Of a stretch of 21,974 nt of DNA, positions 7,212-14,489 are shown in pieces. Source of the stretch: Myxococcota bacterium (GTDB lineage Bacteria; Myxococcota_A; UBA9160; PR03); NCBI GenBank assembly GCA_030066475.1, contig JASJBO010000034.1, forward strand, positions 1 through 21,974, read 5' to 3'. Under the pieces are notes generated by a model. That model was not told the DNA's origin and did no database searches. It was given only the letters and a program-made list of their open reading frames with translations. The position numbers and the translations under genes were made by a program. The number at the start of each line of letters is the position of its first letter. Positions within the stretch are counted from its first letter, which is position 1.

Positions 7212-8744
7212 ATGACGTTCCGCGTACGACGATCCGCGAAGCAGGCGTTCGAACCGTTCCGCTCCCTCCTCTTCACTGCGGCAGCCGCACTGCGGGTGGC
7301 CGTGGTGACAGTCGTCACTCTCTTCCTGTCGGCGACCGCCAGCGCGGTCATCCTCGGCAGCTCGGACGACACGACCGTGGTCACGAACCAGGCCTCGCTC
7401 ACGAGCTACCCCTGGCGCACGATCGGCTCGCTCTCGGTCGGTGGGCGCACGGGCTGCACCGGCGCGCTGGTCGGGCCGCGGCACGTGCTCACGGCGGCAC
7501 ACTGCGCCTACGACGACGAGGGGAACTGGTGGTTCCGCGACTTCGACGATCCACAGATGTTCAACCCCGGCCAGCGGGCCTGGGACGACTTCAACGGCGG
7601 GCCCTATCGCGTGGTCGGCGCCTACGCGCGCACCTGGTCGGTCAACTGGGACTACGCGCTGCTGATCATCGAGGACGACCCCACGCTCGCCTCGCTGGGG
7701 CAGATGGGCATGGCGTGGAAGCACGATCTCGACGACTACGAGGGCATGGACGTCGTGATCGGCGGCTACCCCATCTGGAACCTCAGCTGCGACGACTCGC
7801 CCGACGACGACGGCGACTGTGGCGGCTACATGTACCGCGACTGGTGCGACGTCGACGTGGCCGCGAACGGCCACGTGCTCTACGGCTGCGATGCGCACGG
7901 CGGTCACAGCGGGGCGCCCGTGTTCACCTGGGACGGCGAGTCGGCGGTGATCTGGGGCGTCCACAAGCGGGGCAACGAGAACGGCTCGGGGGCCATCGAG
8001 ACGAGCAGCCCGCCCACCTCGAACCTGGGCCCGCGCGTGCGGCGCGACCTGTACGACGACGTCTGCGAGTGGATCGGCAACCACCCGAGCCAGTACCGAA
8101 GCCACCCGTGCGACCATCAGGAGTCCCGCGGCGGCGGCGGGATCAAGGAGTTCCGGTACGCCCAGAGGCGCGAGGACCTCGACCGCGACGGCTTCGTCGG
8201 GATCAAGGACTTCGCCACGAAGTTCCGCCCCTGCTTCGGCGCCCGCGTGGGCGAGAGGCCGGAGTGCCGCACGGCCGATCTCGATCGCAACGGCGTCGTG
8301 AGCATCCGGGACTTCTCCCTGTTCCGGCCGGCGATCAAGGGCTCGTTCCAGGCGCCGCTTCCCGCCAACCTCGTGATCGAGCCGTACTACGACAACCCGA
8401 ACAGCCTCCCGGAGGGCTTCCCGACGCACAGCTACTGCGTGAGGAATCCGTCGGGCGGCGCGCCAGAGACGGTGCGCTTCCTCGCGCGCAACACGGGAGC
8501 GCGGGCCACCGGGATCTTCCAGTACCGGACGACCTTCTCGTGGTCCGGTGAGGAGTCGGCCCACGTGCTGCCGTCGCTCGCCGCGGGCGAGGAGGTGGTG
8601 GTCGACGTCCCGCTGCCGGGCACGTGCTACTCGCCGGGCGCCGTCTGCCCGTTCTCGATCGAGCTCGACGAGCAGGACGAGGTGCTCGAGTCGAACGAGG
8701 ACGACAACGCGGCCGCTTCCTTCTGCGTGGGGCCGGCGGGCTGA
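7212..8744 (+). CDS. Secreted trypsin-fold serine protease with dockerin-like repeats and a CARDB-like C-terminus
   Basis: This is a 510-residue exported protein. Residues 1-45 look like a long signal peptide: basic start, hydrophobic run at about 20-42, and cleavage after A-S-A45. The protease domain (about 50-290) shows the complete catalytic triad: His97 in LTAAHC, Asp147 in NWDYALL and Ser233 in GGHSGAP. Two calcium-loop repeats follow, DLDRDGFVGIKDF (323-335) and DLDRNGVVSIRDF (357-369), resembling EF-hand or dockerin type I repeats. A partial third echo, GIKEF, sits at 310-314. Residues 386-510 look like a CARDB-type beta domain ending in DEVLESNEDDN, a usual closing motif of that fold. 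The ATG at 7212 gives the signal peptide; a GGGAG lies about ten bases upstream. It probably cleaves external protein and attaches through its C-terminal parts. Confidence 0.85.
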   Translation: MTFRVRRSAKQAFEPFRSLLFTAAAALRVAVVTVVTLFLSATASAVILGSSDDTTVVTNQASLTSYPWRTIGSLSVGGRTGCTGALVGPRHVLTAAHCAYDDEGNWWFRDFDDPQMFNPGQRAWDDFNGGPYRVVGAYARTWSVNWDYALLIIEDDPTLASLGQMGMAWKHDLDDYEGMDVVIGGYPIWNLSCDDSPDDDGDCGGYMYRDWCDVDVAANGHVLYGCDAHGGHSGAPVFTWDGESAVIWGVHKRGNENGSGAIETSSPPTSNLGPRVRRDLYDDVCEWIGNHPSQYRSHPCDHQESRGGGGIKEFRYAQRREDLDRDGFVGIKDFATKFRPCFGARVGERPECRTADLDRNGVVSIRDFSLFRPAIKGSFQAPLPANLVIEPYYDNPNSLPEGFPTHSYCVRNPSGGAPETVRFLARNTGARATGIFQYRTTFSWSGEESAHVLPSLAAGEEVVVDVPLPGTCYSPGAVCPFSIELDEQDEVLESNEDDNAAASFCVGPAG

Positions 8745-8770
8745 GCGCACCTCGCGCTCGCGGCACGCCG

Positions 8771-8810
8771 TCCGGGCGTCGTCGACCCGCGGTGGTCGGC
8801 GGCGCCCGGA
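8771..8810 (+). terminator. Long hairpin downstream of the protease gene (terminator-like)
   Basis: Bases 8771-8787 pair with 8794-8810 over 17 consecutive positions, 15 Watson-Crick and two G-U, around a six-base loop. It starts 26 bases after the protease stop codon. No T-rich tract follows, so it would be an atypical intrinsic terminator, or a 3'-end stabilising structure. Confidence 0.6.
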
Positions 8811-8879
8811 TTGCGTCGCGCCCTCGCTCTCGGTCGGGAGCCGAAGAAGCGATCCACGCGGGATCGGGTCCGCGGCGGC

Positions 8880-9084
8880 TCATCGGTGTGCCAGCCGGCG
8901 CGCCATGTCGAGCAGTCGCTCGCGGTCGTGCGGATCCATCCCCTCCAGGAGCGAGGTGTGGGATCACGTCCACGATTCGATCCGCCTCTCCCAGGCCAGG
9001 TCGCCGACCCGGGCCTACTCGGACTACGTCGAGAAGCGCCGCACCGATCTCGGCGAGATCGAGCACGCGTTCCACACCGTTCCC
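8880..9084. pseudogene. Possible gene remnants (unrecognised)
   Basis: On the minus strand, codons 8939-8880 read MDPHDRERLLDMARRLAHR and stop, with strong G/C third positions. The same frame is closed by a stop at 8964-8966. On the plus strand, 8952-9084 reads as about 44 codons of protein-like sequence (for example SDYVEKRRTDLGEIEHAF) with roughly nine in ten third positions G or C, after which the bias fades. Neither piece has a proper start, ribosome site and stop together. They may be scars of deleted genes. I do not recognise the family, and chance cannot be excluded at this GC content. Confidence 0.25.
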
Positions 9085-9254
9085 GGAGGTCGCGGTGATG
9101 GACGGCGCAGTCGTGACGGGCCCGGCTGGCTGAGCGCGTGCGTCTCCTTCCCGCCGGGGAAGCGGGGATCGGGCAAAGCGGGAGGTCGAGCGATCGGCGC
9201 CCGACGACGTGCTCCGATATGCAAGACTCGAGGGCCCACCCGAGGAGGCCCGTC

Positions 9255-10859
9255 ATGCATCGCTCCCGCTCCGCCCCGATCCTCCTGCTGCTCGGCTCGC
9301 TGCTCCTGGCACTCGCGCCCACCGACGCCCGCGCGTCGGGCGCGGGCTTCCGCCGTCCCCAGCCCTGGCAGGGCGTCTGCGTGGGCATTCGCGGCAACGG
9401 GCCGCGGCTGTGGGCGCACTTCTCGTCGCTCGCCCGCATCAGCGAGGAGTTCGGCGAGATCTCGGCGGCCGCGGGCGGCAGCTCGGGGAGCCTCAGCGTG
9501 TTCGTCACCGAGAGCATCCGCGCCAACCCGCTGATCCGCGACTGCGGCGGCCGCGCCTGCAACCGCCGCGAGCGCGCCGAGCGACAGGCGCTGCTGTTCA
9601 AGTCGATCGAGGGACTCCAGCAGGCCGGACTGCTCGAGGACGTCCTGCTGGTCGCCGCCCTCGCGCAGGCGATCGAGGACCAGGGCCTGCTCGAGCTGCT
9701 CGAGAGTCCCGAGACCGCGGCCGAGGGCCTCGCCGCGCTGATCGACCTGCTGAGCGACCCGGCGGTGCAGCAGATCCTCAACCCCGAGCTGCGCTTCCTG
9801 CTCGAGCAGTCGCCCGACCCGCTGTTCCACGCGCGCGACATCGCCGACAGCCTGGCGGGCGGCCTCTCGTTCGAGGTGGACGACCCGACCGTGTTCGTGC
9901 GCCCGGGCGTGGTGAACTTCGCCGCGTTCGCCGAGATCGTGGGGCGCCTCGGGAGCTTCCTGGCCGGGGTCGGGCCGGTCGACCAGGCCGGTCTCGCCTC
10001 GTACCTCGACGCCTGCGCGGGGCCGGGCCGCGGCCTCGAGTGGCCCGCGGTGGCCGCCCTGCCGGCGCCGGGCGCCACCTGCGGCGAGCAGTTCGCCCAA
10101 CTGTTCGACGCGTTCCGCGCCGGGCTCACGCCCGACTCGCCCTCGCGGCTCGACGACCCGATCGGCCGCTTCCTGCCCGCGCTCGTCACGACCTCGGTGC
10201 TCGAGGGCGACGCCGTCCCGGCCTTCCAGTCGGCGAAGGACCAGTACTTCGCGGCGCAGCCCGTCGACGCCCTCGGCATCGCGTTCGAGGACGTGGGCTT
10301 CGGCTACTGGGGGCGCGAGCGCGAGCTCGGCCGCGTGGAGCTCCTGCTGCGGCTGTTCTTCCGCGACGCCAAGAGCCGGAAGTTCACGCGGATCGACGCG
10401 GCGCCCTGGCGCGAGATCCTCCAGTACTCGCCCGCCGAGCCGGGGCTCTCGCGGGCGGTCGAGCTGCCGGACGGGCGCGTCTCGGCGGGAGGCTGGACCG
10501 ACCCGGTGCCGAGCCAGGTGCTGCGCTCGCTGGGCTGCCTGCGCATCGTGCTGGTGAACCGGCGCGACGGCATCGGCTCGTTCACCACCGACGTCGCGAC
10601 GCTGCTCGGCGCGAGCCCGGCCGACCTCGACGCGCTCTACGAGCTGTCCGACCCGGGTAGCGGCTTCACGACCGCGCTGCGCACCGCCGACGGGATCTGG
10701 TGCACCGACTGGGACGCGCCCGAGACCTTCGACATCCGCGCGCTCTCGGCGCAGGGCTGGAGCCCGCCGCTCGAGACCTCGGTGCCGCGCTTCCTGCGCT
10801 ACGAGAACGCCTCGCGCGACATCGACATCCCGGGCTGCTCGCCGGGCGTCACGCCCTGA
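9255..10859 (+). CDS. Secreted patatin-like phospholipase-family protein
   Basis: This 534-residue protein has a signal peptide (hydrophobic run at about 9-21, cleavage after A-R-A27). After it comes VCVGIRGNGPRLWAHF (41-56), resembling the oxyanion glycine loop of patatins. Then G74-G-S76-S-G78 is the nucleophile elbow (GxSxG), with Ser76 as the proposed nucleophile. In patatins the partner Asp lies in a DGG-x-x-N-x-P motif. The best match here is A411-G-G-W-T-D-P-V-P, with Ala in place of Asp, although an Asp-Gly pair sits at 406-407. The middle (about 110-400) is helical and unlike short bacterial patatins. Start choice is clear: AGGAGG six bases before the ATG. It would act in the periplasm or outside the cell, perhaps on lipids. 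Its end overlaps the convergent TetR gene by 11 bases. Confidence 0.6.
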   Translation: MHRSRSAPILLLLGSLLLALAPTDARASGAGFRRPQPWQGVCVGIRGNGPRLWAHFSSLARISEEFGEISAAAGGSSGSLSVFVTESIRANPLIRDCGGRACNRRERAERQALLFKSIEGLQQAGLLEDVLLVAALAQAIEDQGLLELLESPETAAEGLAALIDLLSDPAVQQILNPELRFLLEQSPDPLFHARDIADSLAGGLSFEVDDPTVFVRPGVVNFAAFAEIVGRLGSFLAGVGPVDQAGLASYLDACAGPGRGLEWPAVAALPAPGATCGEQFAQLFDAFRAGLTPDSPSRLDDPIGRFLPALVTTSVLEGDAVPAFQSAKDQYFAAQPVDALGIAFEDVGFGYWGRERELGRVELLLRLFFRDAKSRKFTRIDAAPWREILQYSPAEPGLSRAVELPDGRVSAGGWTDPVPSQVLRSLGCLRIVLVNRRDGIGSFTTDVATLLGASPADLDALYELSDPGSGFTTALRTADGIWCTDWDAPETFDIRALSAQGWSPPLETSVPRFLRYENASRDIDIPGCSPGVTP

Positions 10860-11514
10860 CCATCGGGTCTCGAGCCAGGATCGACTCGAGGTAGGCGAGC
10901 TGCATCTCCACGAGCTCGTCGATCAGACCGCGAGCACTCGCCGGTGACTGCTCCAGCGCGACGTCCATGATGGCGGCGGTGCTCTCGATCAGACAGCGGG
11001 CGATCCGGCGCGCACGCGCCAGCGCGAGGTCCGGCTCGACCTGCCGCAGCGCGTGGGCGAAGGCCTCGGCCATGCGCGCGTTGTCCTGCTGATCCAGCAC
11101 GTAGAGCTCCGGGACGGCGCGCATGGCTCTTCGGACCGCCGCATGCCCGGGAAGCTCCCGGACGCGTTGGAGGAGCCCGCGGGTCGCGCGCTCCACCGCG
11201 GCGCGCCAGTCGCCGTCGCCATCGAGCTTGGCGAGCTCGTCCAGCGCCCAGGCGTCCCACTCGGAGACCATGCGTTCGGCCAGCGCCAGGATCACCGCGG
11301 ACTTGTTGGGGAAGTAGCGGTAGACCGTGCGGACGCGCACCCCGGCTCGCTCCGCGAGCAGGTTCGTATTGAAGCCATCGACCCCGACCTCGTCGAGCAG
11401 GGCCGCGGCCGCGTCGAGGATGCGCCCCACGGTCTCGCGGGCTCGCGCCTGTCGCGGAGGGGTCCGCAGATCGCTGGGGATCGGGCTGTCGATCTCCGGC
11501 TTGCCGGCCGCCAT
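10849..11514 (-). CDS. TetR-family transcriptional regulator
   Basis: This 221-residue DNA-binding repressor has the TetR helix-turn-helix at about 26-72. The region begins VGRILDAAAALLDEVG; the recognition segment is LAERAGVRVRTVYRYFPNKSA. The C-terminal three-quarters is the variable ligand-binding and dimerisation domain. The gene diverges from the class III aminotransferase with 57 bases between start codons, and a perfect palindrome lies five bases from its own ATG, so it very probably represses itself and the aminotransferase. No ribosome site precedes the ATG at 11514, and the likely -10 box is so close that the transcript may be leaderless. The 3' end overlaps the patatin-like gene by 11 bases. 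The inducer is unknown. Confidence 0.9.
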   Translation of the reverse strand: MAAGKPEIDSPIPSDLRTPPRQARARETVGRILDAAAALLDEVGVDGFNTNLLAERAGVRVRTVYRYFPNKSAVILALAERMVSEWDAWALDELAKLDGDGDWRAAVERATRGLLQRVRELPGHAAVRRAMRAVPELYVLDQQDNARMAEAFAHALRQVEPDLALARARRIARCLIESTAAIMDVALEQSPASARGLIDELVEMQLAYLESILARDPMVRA

Positions 11515-11518
11515 AAAA

Positions 11519-11534
11519 GGGAGTATATACTCCC
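11519..11534. promoter_or_regulatory. Perfect 16-bp palindrome, probable TetR operator with overlapping divergent -10 boxes
   Basis: GGGAGTATATACTCCC is identical to its own reverse complement and stands out as AT-rich in GC-rich surroundings. It contains TATACT on both strands (11526-11531 plus, 11527-11522 minus), five of six matches to the -10 consensus. On the minus strand a TTGGCC lies 18 bases upstream (11551-11546); on the plus strand a TTGCCG (11501-11506) lies 19 bases upstream. A bound TetR dimer would block both promoters at once. Confidence 0.75.
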
Positions 11535-11571
11535 CTTATCGAGATGGCCAACGGCGCGAAAGGAGACCTCG

Positions 11572-12930
11572 ATGTCCACCCAGATCGACTCGATGAATGC
11601 CGGTCGGCTCCCGAAGTCGGCCGAGCTGCTCGCCCGCGCGAAGCAGAGCCTGCTCTCGCCGATCGTGACGGGGCCGCTGCGCACTCCGAAGAACATCCCC
11701 TTCATCGCGAAGGCGCAGGGGGCCCACGTCGAGGACGTCGACGGCCACGACTACGTCGACATCACCATGGCGTACGGCCCGCTGATCCTCGGGCACAGCC
11801 ATCCCGTGGTGGTCGAGGCGATCGAGCGCGCGTGCCGCAACGGGACCGTCTACGCGATGGCGCACGAGCACGAGGTCCGGCTCGCCGAGCTGATGGTCGA
11901 GGCGATCCCCTGCGCGGACCGCGTGGCCTTCTCGAACAGCGGGACCGAGGCGACGCTGCACGCGATGCGCATCGCCCGCGCGCGGACCGGACGGGACAAG
12001 ATCGCGAAGTTCGAGGGCGGCTATCACGGCGTGCACGACTACGCTCTCGTGAGCGGCTCCCTCGCCCAGCCGGCCGGCCCCGCCGAGCACCCCCAGAGCA
12101 TTCCCGACACGCCCGGCATTCCGCAGGGTGCGGTCGAGCAGGTCGTCACGCTCGGCTACGGGAGCGAGGCCAGCCTCGAGACGATCCGGCAGCGCGCGGA
12201 CGAGCTGGCCGCCGTGATCATCGAGCCCGTGCCCAGCATCTACCCGGTCGACCTCGGCGACTACCTGCGCCAGCTCCGGGAGGTGACGCGCGAGTGCGGC
12301 GTGCTGCTCGTGTTCGACGAGGTGATCAGCGGCTTCCGGCTCGGCTACGGCGGCGCGCAGGCCCACTACGGCGTGACCCCCGACATCGCCACCTACGGCA
12401 AGGTCATGGGTGGCGGCCTGCCGGCGGGCGCCGTGGCAGGCAGCCTCGATGCCATGCAGCCGGCCGTCGGAACCGGCGACATGGTCCGCGACCTCGCCGA
12501 GGGAAAGCTCCTGCTGATCGGGACGTTCAGCGGCAACCCGATGACCGCCTGCACGGGCGCCGCGGTGCTCGAGTACCTGCGCGACCACCCGGAGGTCTAT
12601 CCGCACATGGAAGCGCTGGCCTCACGGCTGAAGCGCGAGGTCCACGAGTTCTGCCGGAAGGAGGGCTTCGACCTCCGCCTGATCGGGCTGGGCTCGTGGT
12701 TCCTGCCCCACTTCATCGAGACCGAGCCCAAGGGCCCGCGCGACCTGCGCGACACGGCGAGCTACCTGAAGGGCAGCGCGCTCGGCGAGTACATGCGCTA
12801 CCACGGCGTGTACGCCTCGGATCTCCACATCGCCTTCGTCTCGGCCGTCCATACCGAAGACGACGTCGATCGCATCGTGCGCGCCTACGAGGCCTCGCTG
12901 ACCGACATGCGGGAGGAGGGGATCCTCTGA
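11572..12930 (+). CDS. Class III PLP-dependent aminotransferase (glutamate-1-semialdehyde aminomutase-like)
   Basis: This 452-residue fold-type I enzyme uses pyridoxal phosphate. SNSGTEATLHAMRIAR (121-136) binds the cofactor phosphate, Asp249 in FDEVISGFR contacts the pyridine nitrogen, and Lys277 in YGKVMGGGLPAGA forms the Schiff base. These motifs are closest to the HemL branch. It differs from housekeeping HemL in having its own TetR regulator, a longer C-terminal region and no haem-gene neighbours, so it is more likely a HemL-like aminotransferase of unknown substrate. The ATG at 11572 has AAAGGAG about seven bases upstream. Transcription probably starts near 11538 from the palindrome promoter. 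Its last 46 bases overlap the convergent hydrolase gene. Confidence 0.85.
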   Translation: MSTQIDSMNAGRLPKSAELLARAKQSLLSPIVTGPLRTPKNIPFIAKAQGAHVEDVDGHDYVDITMAYGPLILGHSHPVVVEAIERACRNGTVYAMAHEHEVRLAELMVEAIPCADRVAFSNSGTEATLHAMRIARARTGRDKIAKFEGGYHGVHDYALVSGSLAQPAGPAEHPQSIPDTPGIPQGAVEQVVTLGYGSEASLETIRQRADELAAVIIEPVPSIYPVDLGDYLRQLREVTRECGVLLVFDEVISGFRLGYGGAQAHYGVTPDIATYGKVMGGGLPAGAVAGSLDAMQPAVGTGDMVRDLAEGKLLLIGTFSGNPMTACTGAAVLEYLRDHPEVYPHMEALASRLKREVHEFCRKEGFDLRLIGLGSWFLPHFIETEPKGPRDLRDTASYLKGSALGEYMRYHGVYASDLHIAFVSAVHTEDDVDRIVRAYEASLTDMREEGIL

Positions 12931-14426
12931 GGGGCTCGAGGCGGTGGCAGGCCTGGGGTCTCGCTCCCCGCGTCCACGCGGAGGATCCGCAGCACCTCCG
13001 CGACTGCCTCCTCCGACTGGTGCACGCTGTGCCCGTCCTCCACCACCAGCACGGACGCCGCACCCGGCAGGTGCGAGCTCGCGTGATCGACGACGCCGTC
13101 CGAGCCCGCGCCCGGCTCGATCTCGCCCAGGATGGTGTGGAACGGCACCGCGGGATCGACGGGCAGGTCGGCCAGCGCGTGGATCAGCGGGTCGCGGTGC
13201 GAGAGCGCGCGCGGGCCGCTCGGCAGCCCACTCTCGCGGCGCAGCTCGAAGCCGGGCGTCAGGTGCTCCTCGTTGTCGGCCACGACGCGCTCGAAGGGGC
13301 CCCGCTTGCGCCCCGGGAGCTGGATCCAGGACGCGAGCAGCCGCGCCAGCGGGTTCTCCGACACGCGGCTCCCGCGATGCGGGGTGGCGATGAAGACGAC
13401 GCGTCGCACGGCGGGGTCGCGCTGGAAGAAGAGGGCGCGCCCCATCTCGGTCCGGTCCTCGGGGCTGGCCTGCAGCTCCGCCGGCGACACGGTGAACGCC
13501 GCGTCCCACAGCCGGTCTCCGCTCGTCGTGACGAGCGTCTTCGCGAGCAGGCCGCCCTTGCTGTGCGCGACGACGACGAGGTTGCGCGTGGCGAAGTCGT
13601 CGCCCTCGGGGTCGAGGCGCTGGCGCAGCGCTCGGAGCTGCGCGCGGAAGTCGGCGGCGGCGTGGAGGTAGGGGATGCCCGTCGCGTAGATCGCGTGCCA
13701 CACCTGGTAGCGGGCACGCAGCGCCTCGTCGCCGAGGACGGCGTTGGTGAGCTCGCGCCAGGTGAGCGGGCTCGCGAGCAGCCCGTGGACCATGAGCAGC
13801 GGGGTCTTCTCGGGGTCGTAGGGCTCGAGCAGGTAGATGCCGGCGCGCTCGTCGAGCGCCTCGGCGCGCAGGGTGCCGGCGAGGCCGGTCCGCGCGAGGC
13901 GGGTGCGCGAGAGCAGGAGCGCGTAGGGGGCGCTGAAGTCGGCGGCCACGGGCGTCGGCCCGTCCGGTGTCGCGACGCTCGCGTGCCGCACCGGATCCAG
14001 CAGGCGCAGCGCGGGAGCGGCCTCGCCGTCCGCGACGACGACGGCGGTGACGGGGCGGACGATCCCCTCCGGCGGGTAGTGGGGCGCATCGCTCGCGTCC
14101 GGCGCGCGCAGGCCGACCAGCGGGATGCCCGCGCCGGCGCGACGGTGGCGGTGGCGCAGGCCCTCGATCGACAGCGAGTCGACCGCGATCAGGCTGTCGA
14201 AGTAGGCCGGGTCCCAGACTCCGTCGCGGTAGGCGGCGCGCTCGTCGGGGCGGCCCGATGCGGCGACGAGCTGGAGCGCCTCGAGCACCGCGGCCCCGCT
14301 GCCGGCGTCCCGTTCCACCGAGACCGTCACGGGCGTCGCGGCGCACCCGATCCACAGCGCGAGCGCCGGGACGAGCGCCAAGACGGTACGCCCGCGCGGC
14401 CGGGGGGGACGAGGCGGGGAGGGCAT
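12885..14426 (-). CDS. Secreted or lipid-anchored alpha/beta hydrolase (lipase-like)
   Basis: This 513-residue protein begins with a basic, proline-rich stretch and a hydrophobic run (14-27) ending ALWIG-C28. That may be a lipoprotein signal with Cys28 lipidated, though the lipobox is imperfect. After an unassigned domain (30-195), the hydrolase fold starts with PLLMVHGLLASPLTW (209-223), where HG forms the oxyanion region. The nucleophile elbow is A287-H-S289-K-G291, so Ser289 sits in AxSxG rather than the usual GxSxG. PHRGS follows, as in PGAP1- and lipase-like enzymes. The catalytic His is probably in DGHSVH (464-469). The ATG at 14426 is the only start before the signal; its ribosome site is weak. 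The last 15 or so codons overlap the aminotransferase gene on the other strand. Lipid or ester substrates are inferred. Confidence 0.75.
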   Translation of the reverse strand: MPSPPRPPRPRGRTVLALVPALALWIGCAATPVTVSVERDAGSGAAVLEALQLVAASGRPDERAAYRDGVWDPAYFDSLIAVDSLSIEGLRHRHRRAGAGIPLVGLRAPDASDAPHYPPEGIVRPVTAVVVADGEAAPALRLLDPVRHASVATPDGPTPVAADFSAPYALLLSRTRLARTGLAGTLRAEALDERAGIYLLEPYDPEKTPLLMVHGLLASPLTWRELTNAVLGDEALRARYQVWHAIYATGIPYLHAAADFRAQLRALRQRLDPEGDDFATRNLVVVAHSKGGLLAKTLVTTSGDRLWDAAFTVSPAELQASPEDRTEMGRALFFQRDPAVRRVVFIATPHRGSRVSENPLARLLASWIQLPGRKRGPFERVVADNEEHLTPGFELRRESGLPSGPRALSHRDPLIHALADLPVDPAVPFHTILGEIEPGAGSDGVVDHASSHLPGAASVLVVEDGHSVHQSEEAVAEVLRILRVDAGSETPGLPPPRAPQRIPSSRMSVSEAS

Positions 14427-14489
14427 GGCTGCCTGAGATTGCCATATCGGAGCGTTCGCGCCGTTCTCGCCGACGCAGCACGCGACTCG

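Larger units (their letters stand above)
8745..9254. other. 510-base gap: hairpin, gene-remnant-like pieces, upstream region of the patatin-like gene
   Basis: No intact gene fits here. From left to right it holds a long hairpin (8771-8810), a short minus-strand reading frame that ends at 8880, a stretch at about 8952-9084 with coding-like third-position bias on the plus strand but no proper start or stop, and a small CTTCCC/GGGAAG hairpin (9147-9162). A good AGGAGG ribosome site for the patatin-like gene lies at 9243-9248. I see no confident promoter. Confidence 0.5.

Noticed and set aside
8880..8939. Minus-strand 19-residue small protein
   Set aside because: The GGAGGGG is too close to the ATG to act as a ribosome site and the peptide matches nothing I recognise.
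9147..9162. CTTCCC-GCCG-GGGAAG hairpin as a terminator
   Set aside because: Only six base pairs, no T-tract and no gene ending just before it; expected by chance in such GC-rich DNA.
8955..9534. GTG-started gene at 8955 preceded by AGGAG
   Set aside because: The frame runs far into the patatin-like gene and through its signal peptide, and its coding bias stops near 9084; treated as a possible remnant only.
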